64,000 bases of DNA from Allacma fusca (lineage: Eukaryota > Arthropoda > Collembola > Symphypleona > Sminthuridae): contig OX359245.1 in the NCBI GenBank assembly GCA_947179485.1, positions 5,251,001-5,315,000 of the forward strand, read 5' to 3'. A model generated the notes under the pieces. It did no database searches. It saw only the letters and a list, made by a program, of their open reading frames with translations, and had not been told where the DNA came from. A program made the translations under genes and the position numbers. Positions within the stretch are counted from its first letter, which is position 1. Each line of letters starts with the position of its first letter. This document shows positions 45,238 through 56,886 of this stretch, piece by piece.

Positions 45238-48200
45238 TTTAGACTATTTAGCCTTAGTGAGAATGCTACATAGTGATGGGAAGGGAGGAAGAGAGAAAAA
45301 TTGAAGGCAACAGAAGAGCCAGAGAAAAAGATACAGAGAAAATAGAATACCAGTGAATGAAAAAAAAAGGCAAATTCTACCTGGAGAGGAAGAAGAAAGA
45401 AAAGGGAGCCAAATAAAGGAGCCAGTTCCAGCATGGGGACACGGACGACAGAGGAAAGGGAATGCAAGAGGACCGAAAAGAGGGAGAAGATTGGGAGCCC
45501 ATATACAGACTTTCCGAGGGAAAAGGACTGGAGCGGAGGAAGACTGATGTAGGAATATGAAGACTGCACATACAAGGGGAGCAGACTGTTTTTTTTCTAC
45601 CGAGAGGACTGGATGTGGAAACATCATACAGGACAGTTCCTACTAATTTTGTATTTTTATATATTGAGAAATTGTTTAAAAGAAATAGGATGAAATTTTT
45701 CGCGAGAATTTTAAACTATGAGAATGATATAAGATTTGAATGGATTTATGTTTAGAATTTGCTTTAATTAAGAAATGTTAATTAAGTTTACTTTAAAAAA
45801 AATAATAATTTATTTTTAAGTACATACATACTTTTGAAAGCATAATACAGACAAATTATTTTATGATTGGTCTAGTATTTATAGTAGGATGTTAGATGTA
45901 CATATGTATAAAAAAAATAGAGGGAAGGTATAGAAAAAAAAACAAATCTCTTTTTTTTTTCAGCAGATCTTTAGTCAGTCAGGTCTACGCTTTTAGCTTA
46001 GGAACTTAGGTACATACATAGGGAAACCCAAAATGTTTTCCCCCTTTTGTACAAATCTCGGCCTAAAGAATCCATGTATGTAAGTCCCGTGTATTGTGGC
46101 ACAGGAATTAGCTCTTTTAATTAACATAGCTTGGACCTATGAATAAATTAACAGTAATTAAGATTTTAATTATTGGAAATTTGAAATTAGCCCTTGAGGA
46201 ACAGTGTAAATTTTCTAAAGGATTAGAATTTCTGGTATTTATCGTGGAACAGTATTAAGTTCATTTTAAAAGGAAATCTAAACGGGATTTCTCTAGAAAT
46301 TTGAATTTTATTGAGAATTTAGGGAAGAAATTTTCTTAAATTATGGATTGAAGCGGGGAATTAAAAGTTCTATTGGCAGATCTCTGTTTAGTATCATTAC
46401 AGGAAGAGGACATAGCCAACCCTCTTACCTCAATGGAACTTGTGGTGGTATTATTTGAGATCGATTACTGGGACTTTTTACATTTGGATTTGAATTTTGA
46501 AATTTTGAAATTTTGAAATTTGACTTTGGAATTTAGATTTTGAATTTTAAATTCGGAATTTGAATTAGTCTTGAGGTTTGACAATACATATGAGTTTTAA
46601 ATTTTGAAATTGGACTTTAGAGTTTGAATTTTGGAATTTGAATTTAACTTTGGGAATGGCATTTAGGATTGCAATTGAGATTTGAATTTGAAATTTGAAT
46701 TTTGGATTTGGATTGAGATTTGAGTTTGGACTCAGATAATAGGGAATTTTAGACTTGAATATGACAAATCAAAAATATTCAGATATGAGGAATTAGACGA
46801 TTTCAGGTTGAATGGTTCGGAGGTAGTTAGGTCTTGAATAGAGTAATAAATTTTAAATGAGAAGGTTTGAAATTTTAAAATGTGAGGGAACTTTTTAGGG
46901 ATTTGAATATGGAGGAACTTTTGAAGTTAGGATTTGAATATTGGACATTTTTGAATGTGAACTCCTGCACTTTTAAATTTGACCATTAGGAGATTTTTGA
47001 ATTTTTATGTCAGAAGGGACTTTGAATTTGAACTTGGGAATTTTAACTTGAACATTTGGGGTTTTTAACTTTGAAGATGGATAGTTTAAAATTGATTACT
47101 TGAGGAATTCTAAGATTTTAAATACTGAGAACTTTTAGATGTGAATAGTTGAGAGGTTTTAGATTTGAGTATGGAGGTTTTAGTGCGGTTTGGAATTAGC
47201 CCTGAGAGTTTAAATCTGAATTTAATTTGGGAATTAGGAAGAAATTAAGAGCCCCGTAGGTAGATAGAGTACTGGGTTGAATGAATACTGGGATAATATG
47301 AAAACGATAGAAGAATTTGAGGAATTATTATGGGAAAATAGATAACAAGGATGGCCTTAGTTATTAATTGCTGGTAATGGGAATTAAAGATTCTCGTAGT
47401 ATGTGGACACAATGTTCGGAATGGGAAGAGCAATGAAAGCCTATTCTAGGGATATTGTAGACATGTACAATAATTGATCAGTAATAGGAAAGACCACTGA
47501 CTAAAAAGAAAGTGAACTTTTAGAAACTGGTTTTGGTTCTTGGGATTTCAAATGACATTTTTGAGAGGCAGTATTCTGGTTAGGATGAGCTTCGATAGAA
47601 TTGTTAGTGCAGATCTTAGGAAATTAAGTTTTGAGAATCTAAAGGAATTAGGGATTCAGAACTTAAAGAATTTCGAAATGGGAATTAGAATTCAGAATCA
47701 GTATCAGCTCAGGAATTTTGAGGTTATATAATGAGAACCTTAAGTAATGGAACTGGAATGCATTGAGGAATGTATTTTGGGCAATTTAGATACATTATGA
47801 ATGTATAGGGAAAATCGGCGTGCATTAGGAAATGTATGTTGAGCATTTTAGAACTTGGAGGTAAATAAGACTCAAGTTAGATAGGAGCTCCTAGAAATAA
47901 AAATCTTTCCGTGCATAACGAAGGACGTGTTAAGCTAGGGATTCATGGACAGTAGCGTCTTAGAATCATAGTTAAATAAAAGGGAGTCAATAGACGTATT
48001 GATTTCAGGGCCTTAACGCAGGGAAGGTAAATGTGTGAGAAAAAGTAACAGTGACAGGTATCGGAATATAGGGAAGTACCGAGAGAATGTTGGTATAGAC
48101 AGGATATCTATAGCCCGCACAGATATTGAGAGAACCAAATTTTGGGGTTCAAAAAGATGTATGGAGTGCACCCATAGCATAAGAACAGTAGAAAATTGAA

Positions 48201-49273
48201 CTAGCAGTTGTATTGAAAGTCTAGGTAACTGATCACTACTGAAGGATTTTAATATTGAATTGTTAGGTAGAGTTTTAAAAGGCTAGCAGGAGCAAAGGGA
48301 TTACCATGGTTTAGGAAATAATAGTTGAACGAGATAGATGGAATAAATGATAAGAATTAAAGGAACGTTAAAAATTCAAAAAAAAAATAATGACTTTCAG
48401 GAATAGATAACTTCACTAGGGACAACCACAAGAGATAGAATTTATAGTTGAGAAATCCAGAAGTAAATAGTTGAATATATGTATCAAAGGTGAATAAACT
48501 CTTTTACATTGAGTATTTAATTATTGAGCCTTCAAATGACATCCGGATTTTTCAGAGAGAGAGGATTAATCTTGTTGTATGAAAGACGAATACACGCTTT
48601 TACAGTCAAAGATTGATTATTGAACTCATTTAAACTATTTCGTCAGTAATTAGGGATATATGTTTAAATGTAAGTGAGATCTTGGATAAATATATTGGAA
48701 TATAAGGAAAAACCGAACTGGTATTGTTCCTTCAGTATTTCCAATGTGGAATCAGTTTTGTTTGTTGAGTTGAAACAGTCTGTTGGGTTCTCATCATGAA
48801 GAGGAAATGAGAGGAAAATCCTGGACGGACTAGAAGCTACTCAAGTTTAGGGAGCTCTAGAGGATTGCCCTCTTATAAATCTAAAAATTTATTGCAAAAT
48901 AAATTTATGTATGAGTTCTTAATTTTAAACCTTAAAAAAAATGACTGAGCTTGAACAGACAGACAAAATCGTGTTCATACAAAGACTTACCTGAGTATAC
49001 GTTCCTAAAAAGGACTGAAGAATTAAAATTTTTGGCTTCATCTCTGGCAAGATGAAGGCACAAATTTTAAATGTGTGGGGGACCAAGAGCCTCAGGAGTT
49101 AATCGCTTAAACTATCATTAAGGTATAATGAAAGTTTGTGAAGGATGAGGATAATAGGAATAAATGAGTTAATTGATACGATTAAATTTATATTGATACA
49201 AAAAAGGTTTAATAATATGTTAGTAAGCCCAAATTATTCGCGGGTCGCGAATCGCTGGGGGGGGGGACGTATT
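45238..49273 (+). other. Non-coding interior of the LTR element
   Basis: The stretch 45250-45600 is strongly purine-rich on the plus strand. From 46440 to 47240 there is a long low-complexity region of GAATTTGAATTT/GAAATTTTGAAA words. Elsewhere only short random ORFs occur. The region ends in CTGGGGGGGGGGACG just before the 3' LTR, a possible polypurine tract. Confidence 0.6.
46440..47240 (+). repeat. GAATTTGAA-word low-complexity region
   Basis: Dozens of variants of TTTGAATTTGAAATTTTG occur without a fixed period. It probably expanded by slippage within the element. Confidence 0.75.
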
Positions 49274-50520
49274 TGTTACGTACTTTTTAAATAAGAATAA
49301 GAGCCCTATAGTTAAAAGGGGCGTGGACTAAAATTAATCAATACGATGAACTGGAAAATCCGAAACTTAGCCACAGAAGATTCTGGAAGATCTTATTCCT
49401 TGAGTAAAATAAATATTTGTGAAGGATATTCTTAGCTAAGGAATAGGAATGGAATGTTCTAGAAGGTCCGGAGGAGAGGGCAAAATCGGTGACACGTGTT
49501 ATTGTTTTGTCCTCCGAGGCTAGGATCTTAAGGCAACTTACCGAGATTAAGTGGAGGAAACAAGGAAGTCATAAAGTTACGATGGAGTAGACAAAAATTA
49601 ACTCCTTCGCAATAAAAGAGGCGACAGTAAAAATCAATACCTGGACACATATGTATTATCATGTGGTAGAGATTTTGGAAAAAGAACTAACTGTCCAAAA
49701 TAGGTATTTATGTTACTTTCGGCGCCAGAATGTCGGTGAGCCTCTCGGAAAAAGTCTGATTGGGATTTTGTCCTCGGAGATTAAATCTAGTCATAAAAAT
49801 ACCGGCTGCGGATGAAAATCTCAAGCCGCTAATACATAAGGGAAGTTAAAAGTATAAATAGGAAAGTAAAAAGAGTTGAAGATTCACTGAATATCTGGTC
49901 CTGAAGCGGGCATCAGCTCTGCTGGACCTCTCCTAAAAACATCTTAGATATTTCAGGCCCTGTAGTGTGAGAAAGTTGTCTCACCTACTTGTATCTTTCT
50001 TATCTTTCTTAGAGAATTCTGTATTTGTACTTGGAAGATTTAAGTTAGTATTTGAGAATTTAAGAACGTAGTCTAGTAGAGAGACCTAAGTAATTAGTCA
50101 GCCTTGGTAGCATGGAGCTTGTCCATCTACAGGTAGTAATTTATAGATTGGGAATAATAGGACACTGAGATAGAAGTAAAATATCACTTGTAGATTTTGT
50201 ATAGATCATAGACTTAAGGAATTAATAAAGAATTGTCTAGTTATAGTCTAGTAATAAGTTGTGCCTATTGAAGACAAGGTAATTAAACTTTAAACTATTT
50301 CATAATTATAATTAATAATAATTAATAGAGTTTGATTTAGAAAATCCATTGGTAAAATATGTTGAGTTGAATTCATGTACTAATTGTGTAATTAATAAAT
50401 TTCATCCTGGACGCGGGAAGATTTCCCAAATTGAATTAATGGTTTGATAATAAGGAATTATTTAGCTATGTGTGGTGAAATAAATTCCCCTGCATTTTTA
50501 GCTGAGATTCACCCCTATCA
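49274..50520 (+). repeat. 3' LTR, 1,247 bp
   Basis: It matches the 5' LTR in length and, as far as read, in every base. The following TCCT completes the 4-bp target duplication. Confidence 0.93.
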
Positions 50521-50627
50521 TCCTGTTCCCGTACCCAAACTGGCTGGGAACAAAATATTTGTTCCGCTCCTGTACTCGTTCCCGTTCCCATGTACCCGGG
50601 TTTTACCCGTTCCCGTGACGACCACTG

Positions 50628-50720
50628 GCTTGGCAAGAATGTCTCAAGTTGTCGACTTGTATTTCTGGATCTTCGTTCCATTTCTTGGTCAGCAAAATCT
50701 CAATATATATTCTCTGCACT
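50628..50720 (-). pseudogene. Second part of decayed small exon
   Basis: On the minus strand it reads AATGGAACGAAGATCCAGAA and CAAGTCGACAACTTGAGAC, aligned with the QQWSTDPERQVDN part of 31310-31500. It is separated from its other half (40340-40372) by the hAT element and contains disabling changes. Confidence 0.5.
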
Positions 50721-53297
50721 GATGACTATCAACATCGTAGGTTAGTTCTGGTTTATGCATTCAACGATCGGTCGCTTAGAATTACAAGACAATAATAATT
50801 ACTCTCAATGATATGCTTTTCAACATTCAATAACATTAGTGGTATCAGCCGTTTTTATTTTATGGTTGCTAGCTCGATATTTGCATTAGATCTGTCTAAT
50901 CTTGTCAAATAGTTGGTAAACAACTATTTGCATCTCTTCAAAAATTGTAATTTGTTACAAATATTAAGTACGTACATGCGTAGCAGAAATGTAGTAGAGG
51001 GAAGGATATGAAATAGTGAAAACCTCACCAACTTGTACTCAATTGTACAAAATATCTAACAGCATGTGTACTCACCTACGTCTGTACGTGCAAACATTGC
51101 GTATGTAATCTCACATATTATTTTTCAATTACAAACACTACAAGTCACACTCACTTGTTGATTTTCATGTATGTAAATTTTCCCGTTGAATATTTTTAAG
51201 CGGTTCTTTCTTTTATTTTCCTAAGGATAAATTGCAAATTTATTCCACATATTCGGGTTTACAAACAGAACTGCAGTTGAAGATAACAAGGTTATTAATG
51301 GCAATGATATGCCTTTGTACTTTTGATTAATCAAAGCCTTGGAAGTTCAATTTCCGTATCTCCAAAACCGTTCTTCAATCCTTTTATCCTGCAAACCTTC
51401 ATACATGCATGTGTTCACATATGGTCTATGGCATGCATATGTACATACATCCGTAGAATAAACAAAGGGGTTATAAGAAATGCTCAACTCCTCATATACA
51501 TTATTCAAGTGTTCTGTTTTATACACAGGCTTCAACAAATACGACATCCATAGTCCTCGCCCTGACTGTGTAAAAACGTGTTGTACGTTTAGTAATAGTA
51601 AACTTGTGTTTGTATGTATGCTCGAATCGTGAATGTAAATTAAACCTGACATTCTGATTACATTTCCCTGTAACTAGACTACAATTTCTAGTCTATTCTG
51701 AAATGATTTATTTTATACACGATATTTCAATAGAACAGTAGACGAAAAATTGATTTTCATATCAGGGCGTTTCCAAGGTATGAGATGGAAAATGTATAAC
51801 CGGATAGGTGCAGCGTTCATTCATTTCACAGGAGCATTGAGTAGGTAATATTTTGATTGTCTGTGAAACTCAGAATAAATAAGAGTTAGAATGTATATTT
51901 GTAAAAGGAGTCCATTGGCAATGAAACACTGTCCCCCTGAACTATAGTGCTCAAATTTTCTAAACTAATTGTTGACATTACATTGCAGCCATTGTGAAAT
52001 TATAAAAACTACAAGTTTTGACTGTGCTTATCTTAAATCAGACGATATTGGCTCATTCAAATCCTGGATTCATGGAATCACCTGGAACCTGTTATAGATG
52101 TATACAGTTAACCGTCGTCTTGCAATAGAATTTTTAATTTGTCCTTCTTAACGTATGTATGTACTTAAATAACTTGGAATTCTCTCAAGGTTTGTATGAA
52201 ATAATCGAATGGTTTTAATGTAATTACTCTAATTTTCTAGAATACGATTGCAACAGTTATTAATTTAAAAATAAACTTTTGCATTTTTTAAATTCCAAAT
52301 TTTTAAAAATAAAGGGTCAATGTATGTTTTAAATGAGTCAGCGTGTGAAACATTGCAAAACAGGAATTCTTGTGTCATGCTTTTCTCACCTTTGCACAAT
52401 GACAAAAATAACAAAATATATTCCATCAACAAAGCTAGAACAAGTATAATTCGGATTTAGTAGAAAAGACGGTAATTGGATAAAATATTTGCCAAAAGTC
52501 AGAAATTTAAATGCAATGTAAGAACGCAATTTACGGCTGATATGTACATGTTCCCAGTCAACTTTTGTCCTGTATAATTTCCCGAAAATTTGAAAACCTT
52601 CTATAAGGAGGATATAATAATAGTAAAATTTACGAACTATATGTGTAGTAACGTATAGCTCAAGTTGGAAATTATGGAAATGTAATTTCTTAGTAGGTTG
52701 GAACAGGGACTTCCGCTGTAAATTCTCTTATTAAATTCCATTTACAAGTCTCACATCTTTGAATATTTTTTCCTCAATACCCACAAGTAAGCTCATTCTT
52801 GTTTCTAATAAACCCGAATTTGACTTGTTTTATATTTGTCAACACCGATCAGATCAGCATCCGATATCTCGTGAGAAATATCATCCTGTTTAGCCCTACG
52901 CTTATTAATTTCAATGCAGTGCAGTGAGCTGTGAACTTTGTGTTAAAACTAGAAGACTCATACAATTTGACAGGAAGGTATGCACCAAGAAAGCATTTGT
53001 TAAAAAGATTTGAAAAGTTTTTGAAAGCTCATTATTAGGTAAAACGGATCGCCCGGGATTTGGCTATTTGGACGAATTCGTATTGAATAGGGAAAAACCC
53101 TATTCATTCAGCAAAATATTCAATCATAAGACCCTGCCGGGAATCGAAGCTAGAACGACAATTATTACAAGCATTACAATCATTAGCTGCTCAACCTAAA
53201 GTGACCCCAATTTTATACTAATTACCGTATACGTACATAAATGTGTATCTACGTGTGTTTAGTATACTTCGGTATCATTTGGTCTGAACGGAGATTT
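50721..53297. other. Gene-free DNA with locally duplicated segments
   Basis: The stretch 51970-52440 matches 27280-27560 plus 28204-28420 without the MITE found there. The stretches 50780-50835 and 51270-51345 match 31610-31720. The overlapping ORFs at 51323-51652 lack family features. The stop-proximal 3' UTR of copy C would be at about 53230-53297. Confidence 0.45.
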
Positions 53298-54054
53298 CTA
53301 CAAATCAAATTTTGGTGCACCTCTAGTCCCTGAAATCGTAACACTCATTTGTCCGTATGTTATATCCAGGAAGGTGCAACTTTTGCAAATAAAACAATTT
53401 TTTTCTGAAATCTCCTTGACTGACTTCCGATTCTTGTTCAAAAAGGTATGGATAGACTTGAAACGCTTCTCAGTGAGGTCAGCATTACGAATTTCTAACC
53501 TCTTGATTCTCGGGAAGTGACATTTGTTAATCCATTCGATATCCTGACAACGAAATAAATTGCATATGCCAAAATTTTCAACGCTTCCGAAGTTGAATCC
53601 ATCCAAGTCCTTCATATCTACCGGGCAAAGGTCATCCGAGTCAATACTGAGCGTACTTATTGCAGGGAATTTAAGAAGCAAAAGTCGGAGCCATTTTATG
53701 GAAATTGGCCCGTCAATTTTCAAATTCTTCACGTTCGCATTTTCAGAAATGATGAAAGAGTAAATGTCAGTGTTATTCTCGTTCAAAGTCTCAATGATAA
53801 TTGTATCTTGCTCAGTTGTCAGCTCTTTCAGGTCTGTGGGAGAATCCACCCGCAGGTTCTTATGATTTGGTTCGACTTTAGGTTCCTTGTAGTTTGATTC
53901 AATTGGCTTTGCAGTTGCTAATAAGCTTGACTTATCGGAAGTGCTCAAGCTCACGTTGTTTAGAATCCCGACTGCGGCTAACCCAATGAGAAGAATCATC
54001 ATAATAACAAAGATTTTGAGGCGAGAAATCCGGAAAGTGATTTTGTTTTTCTTT
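53298..54054 (-). CDS. Single-pass membrane protein with LRR-like ectodomain, copy C (last exon)
   Basis: The exon begins after acceptor TTTTAAATTCAG in phase 2. It encodes a basic stretch (RKKNKITFRISRLK), one hydrophobic helix (IFVIMMILLIGLAAVGIL) and the family ectodomain. The ectodomain has LTTEQDTIIIETLNENN, LRR-like strands (LSIDSDDL, RLEIRNADLTEKRF), a conserved Cys pair region (NLFRCQDIEWINKCHFPRIK) and the terminal CFICKSC followed by TFLDITY. The frame is fully open for about 252 residues, making this and copy A the best functional candidates. The frame upstream of the acceptor has no ATG in a sensible place, so the first exon is elsewhere. Confidence 0.72.
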
Positions 54055-54101
54055 CTGAATTTAAAATTAAAACAAGTTTCGGAGATATTAAAAACTCTCA
54101 C

Positions 54102-54716
54102 AATTCAATATAGCCAATCATATGACTCAACAATTTATTTTTAAAAAATTGAAATAAAATGCTTAGCAGTATGTATGCTCTTTGTAAATGATGTAATGCT
54201 TCTATTGGACTCTCATAAGGAGAAACATTATTAAAGAGGTTATCTGAAAAAATGTCAGAATCTGTCAGAGTAATTCAGTCTTAACTTTTTCAAGTGATTT
54301 TCTTCTGGAGAAGATTCCATTGTTGCGTACAATCATGGAAAAAGATCGAGTTATGTACCTTATCATGCCGAATGATTCATCTTGGTTTTGTGTTTTAAGT
54401 TCCAAAACTCCACTGATTGTGAGATGCTCTGATCCTATTTCTTCATCGCGGTTGCAATTTTCTAGTAGTGTAGTTTTTAATTGGAACACTCCTCTGAACA
54501 ACTGCTTACGAAGTAAGGTTTTATTTCCACGAATTCCATGTGAAGGAAATTAAATAAGTAATATCAAAATTCTTCATCATGATGAACCCCAGACCCTAGG
54601 GTGTGATATGTCTGACGCGATCAGGGTAGTTGGCAGGTGGGTTCGGACCACAACCTTGTCTGGAAAGCTTTATTTGACTGCTCTTTTGAAACGTAACTTT
54701 GCTGTATATAATATTT
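54102..54716. other. Spacer between copies C and D
   Basis: A minus-strand ORF (54265-54501) has no recognisable domain. The part 54500-54550 matches the 3' flank of copy A (15860-15900). It is followed by about 130 bp (54570-54700) of unrelated GC-richer sequence absent from copy A, probably an insertion. Confidence 0.4.
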
Positions 54717-56886
54717 CTAATATTTCCATTTCGGTGTTTCCCTTGACCCTAAAATCTGAAGACTTAATTTGTTTTCATAGGTAATATCCAGGAAGTCACA
54801 AGTCTTGCAAATAAAACATTTGTTTACTGAAATCCGGCTAACGGTCTTCCGATGCTTATCCAAAAACATATGAATTGACTTAAAGTTCTTCTCCGTGAGG
54901 TCAGCATTACTAATTTCCAAACTTTTGATTCTTGGGAAATGGCATTTATTAATCCATGAAATATCATTGCAATGGAATAAATTCCTCAGTCCAAAATGAT
55001 CAACGCTTTTGAAGGTGAAACTGTTCAAGTACTTCATACCTACCGAACAAAGGCCATTGGAGTCAATATCAAGCGAAGTTATGGCATGAAGTTTTCGAAA
55101 CAAAAATCGGATCCATTGGATAAAAATAGGTCCATTAATTTTAAAATTCTTCACATTCAGGTTCTCATTCATGGTAAAGGAGTATGATTCCGTGTAGTCC
55201 TCGTTCAAACTCTGAATAGTAATTGTGTCTTGCTCAGCTGTCAGCTCTTTCAGATCTGAGGCAGAATCCACCAAAAGGTCACTTTTTATTAGTCCAACCT
55301 TAAGCTCAGTGTAGTTGGAATCACCAGGGGACGCCGTTTTGTTTGACTTTTGCCACTGCTGCCCGCCAGGCTACCTAGTCAAGTCTAGTCTACTCTTTTA
55401 TGTTTAGAACCGCAACTAGTCAAGTGTATTCAAGTCAGCTATATGTTTAAGTAGCAATAGTCAAGTCTAGTCCTAGTCTTGATTCTACAGCTGGTTCCCT
55501 AGTCAAGTCTAGTCTATTCCCCTAGTCACAATATATTTTTTGCACAAATTCCTTCCTCTTGATCAGCAACATATGAAAAATGTTATGTTCAAAAACTTGA
55601 GTTTCGCTGAGTCAGATATTTTCAGATTTTTAGCGAATATGTACATCTATAAAAAACTAGCTCATATTAATTTCCATAAAACGACGTACAAATGAGAAAT
55701 AACTCGTGTATTTTTCATCAATATAAGAATAATGTTGCCAGTATATAAAGTATTAGTGGTTAAACTTTCCTATCTGGTATAAAGGGATTGAAGATGGGGA
55801 TATTGTCGGGTATATGATATTTCCACTGGGACGCACTAAGGGACACACCCAGTACACGTAGTAGAATTTGTTTTGTAGGTTGTATGAGGATATAAAAACA
55901 TTGCACCAGGCAGTTACTGAACCTCAAAATGACAAGATAGAAAGATTGGTTCTTTGGTTTGTGGCGGGGTTTGGGCGAAAGGTAGAAGTATCAGTTATGT
56001 AGTTGGTATTATTGGAAAATAAACTGGAGATGACAATGACAAAACACGTAAGTTGTACCGAGTGTATTTCGGATGTACCAGCAACATTGGTGGCATTAAT
56101 TTTTCTGAAACTGGTGCTTACGGCAAGAAATCACATGTTTTGATTCCACCAACTTGGTATTAATTGAAGAAAAATTTGTTCTGATAATGAGCAATCAAGT
56201 AAGCTAGACCGAATGTTTTAAAGAAGTCAGGAATTTAAATAGTATAAATACCAGCTGACATGATGTTTTTAATTAGTAAACTGACACTAAAATGTTGGGG
56301 TGAATCAGAATTTGTGGAATCGATCTGTGGTTAAATTTAATACTTGAATACGTAAGCGAGGTGGTATCTGATTCCTCTTTGGCAGAACTAGTTTTTCTTC
56401 CAATAATACCAACTTCGGTGGGGTGAAAATACACTTGGTGGAACTTACACTATTTCTCTAACGATTATATAAGTGGTAGTGTTATAGAATTTCCTACATT
56501 AGAACTGTATCTCTTCCTATGATTTTCAGCTACATGAGGGAGCCTAAAGTAATTATGACTTGACTAGCTTTTCCACGGATTCATGCAAGTCAAGTCTAGT
56601 CAAGTCGTGTGTTTTCGTCAGTTGTCATAGTCTATTCTAGTCAAGCCCCAAAATTGTAACACCATTCGTAGTCAAGTCAAGTCTATTCTTTTACGTCCAT
56701 TTTGCTTCCTAGTCTAAACAAGTCTAGACTTTCCTAGTCAAGTCTGACTAGACTAGGACAGCAGTGTTTTGCAAAGTACTCAAGGTAACATTGTTTGCAA
56801 AACCCGCTGCTACTAGTCCTATGAGGAGAATCATGGTGAGGACGAAGATTGCGATGCGAAAAATCCCACAACTGTTTCTGAATCTA
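54717..56886 (-). pseudogene. Membrane protein copy D, split by a transposon
   Basis: The ectodomain (54717-55347) is very close to copy A, with LTAEQDTITIQSLNEDY, LEISNADLTEKNF and CFICKTC all present. The membrane part (56773-56886) has the same phase-2 acceptor context (CGCACAAG), basic segment and helix (VLTMILLIGLVAAGFANN). Between them a 1,413-bp word-repeat element is inserted in the coding sequence, just after the residues STLQ. Comparison with copy A gives the uninterrupted site as GACTTTTGCAAAGTAC. The protein cannot be made intact unless the insertion is spliced out, for which I see no clean sites. Both sides otherwise remain open, so the insertion is recent. Confidence 0.85.
55354..56766. 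mobile_element. DNA element, AAGTCTAGTC-word family, inside copy D
   Basis: The 1,413-bp element has inverted ends CACTGCTGCC and, reversed, CACTGCTGTCC. TTTTGC flanks both sides (55348-55353 and 56767-56772), a 6-bp duplication confirmed by the uninterrupted paralogue at about 16575-16585. The arms are TAGTCAAGTCTAGTC words. The interior (about 55550-56550) holds no recognised ORF. The 6-bp rather than 8-bp duplication separates it from the hAT-like families here. Confidence 0.88.

Larger units (their letters stand above)
41436..50520 (+). mobile_element. Non-autonomous LTR retrotransposon-like element, 9,085 bp
   Basis: Two 1,247-bp direct LTRs (TGTTACG...CTATCA) bound a 6,591-bp interior. 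TCCT flanks both sides (41432-41435 and 50521-50524), giving a 4-bp target duplication. A primer-binding-like TGGTGGAGGTGCGGGG begins three bases inside the left LTR, and a G-run polypurine tract precedes the right LTR. The interior contains no recognisable gag, protease, reverse transcriptase, RNase H or integrase. It contains two intact small ORFs and long low-complexity stretches. By structure it is a large retrotransposon derivative that would depend on another element for copying. Confidence 0.88.
40381..50627. mobile_element. hAT-like element, CCCGTTCCCG-word family, with nested LTR element
   Basis: Ends are CAGTGGTCGTCATGGGTAC (left) and, inverted, CAGTGGTCGTCACGGGAACG (right). The exact 8-bp duplication GCTTGGCA lies at 40373-40380 and 50628-50635. 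Arms of CCCGTTCCCGTACCC words occupy 40405-40640, 41290-41431 and 50521-50620. Removing the 9.1-kb LTR insertion leaves a 1.16-kb non-autonomous element. There is no transposase. Confidence 0.92.

Noticed and set aside
45234-45627. Overlapping minus-strand ORFs of 113 and 127 residues in the LTR element
   Set aside because: They arise from the purine-rich tract, whose complement lacks stop codons. Two frames are open at once and the products are Ser/Phe/Leu-rich without domain features.
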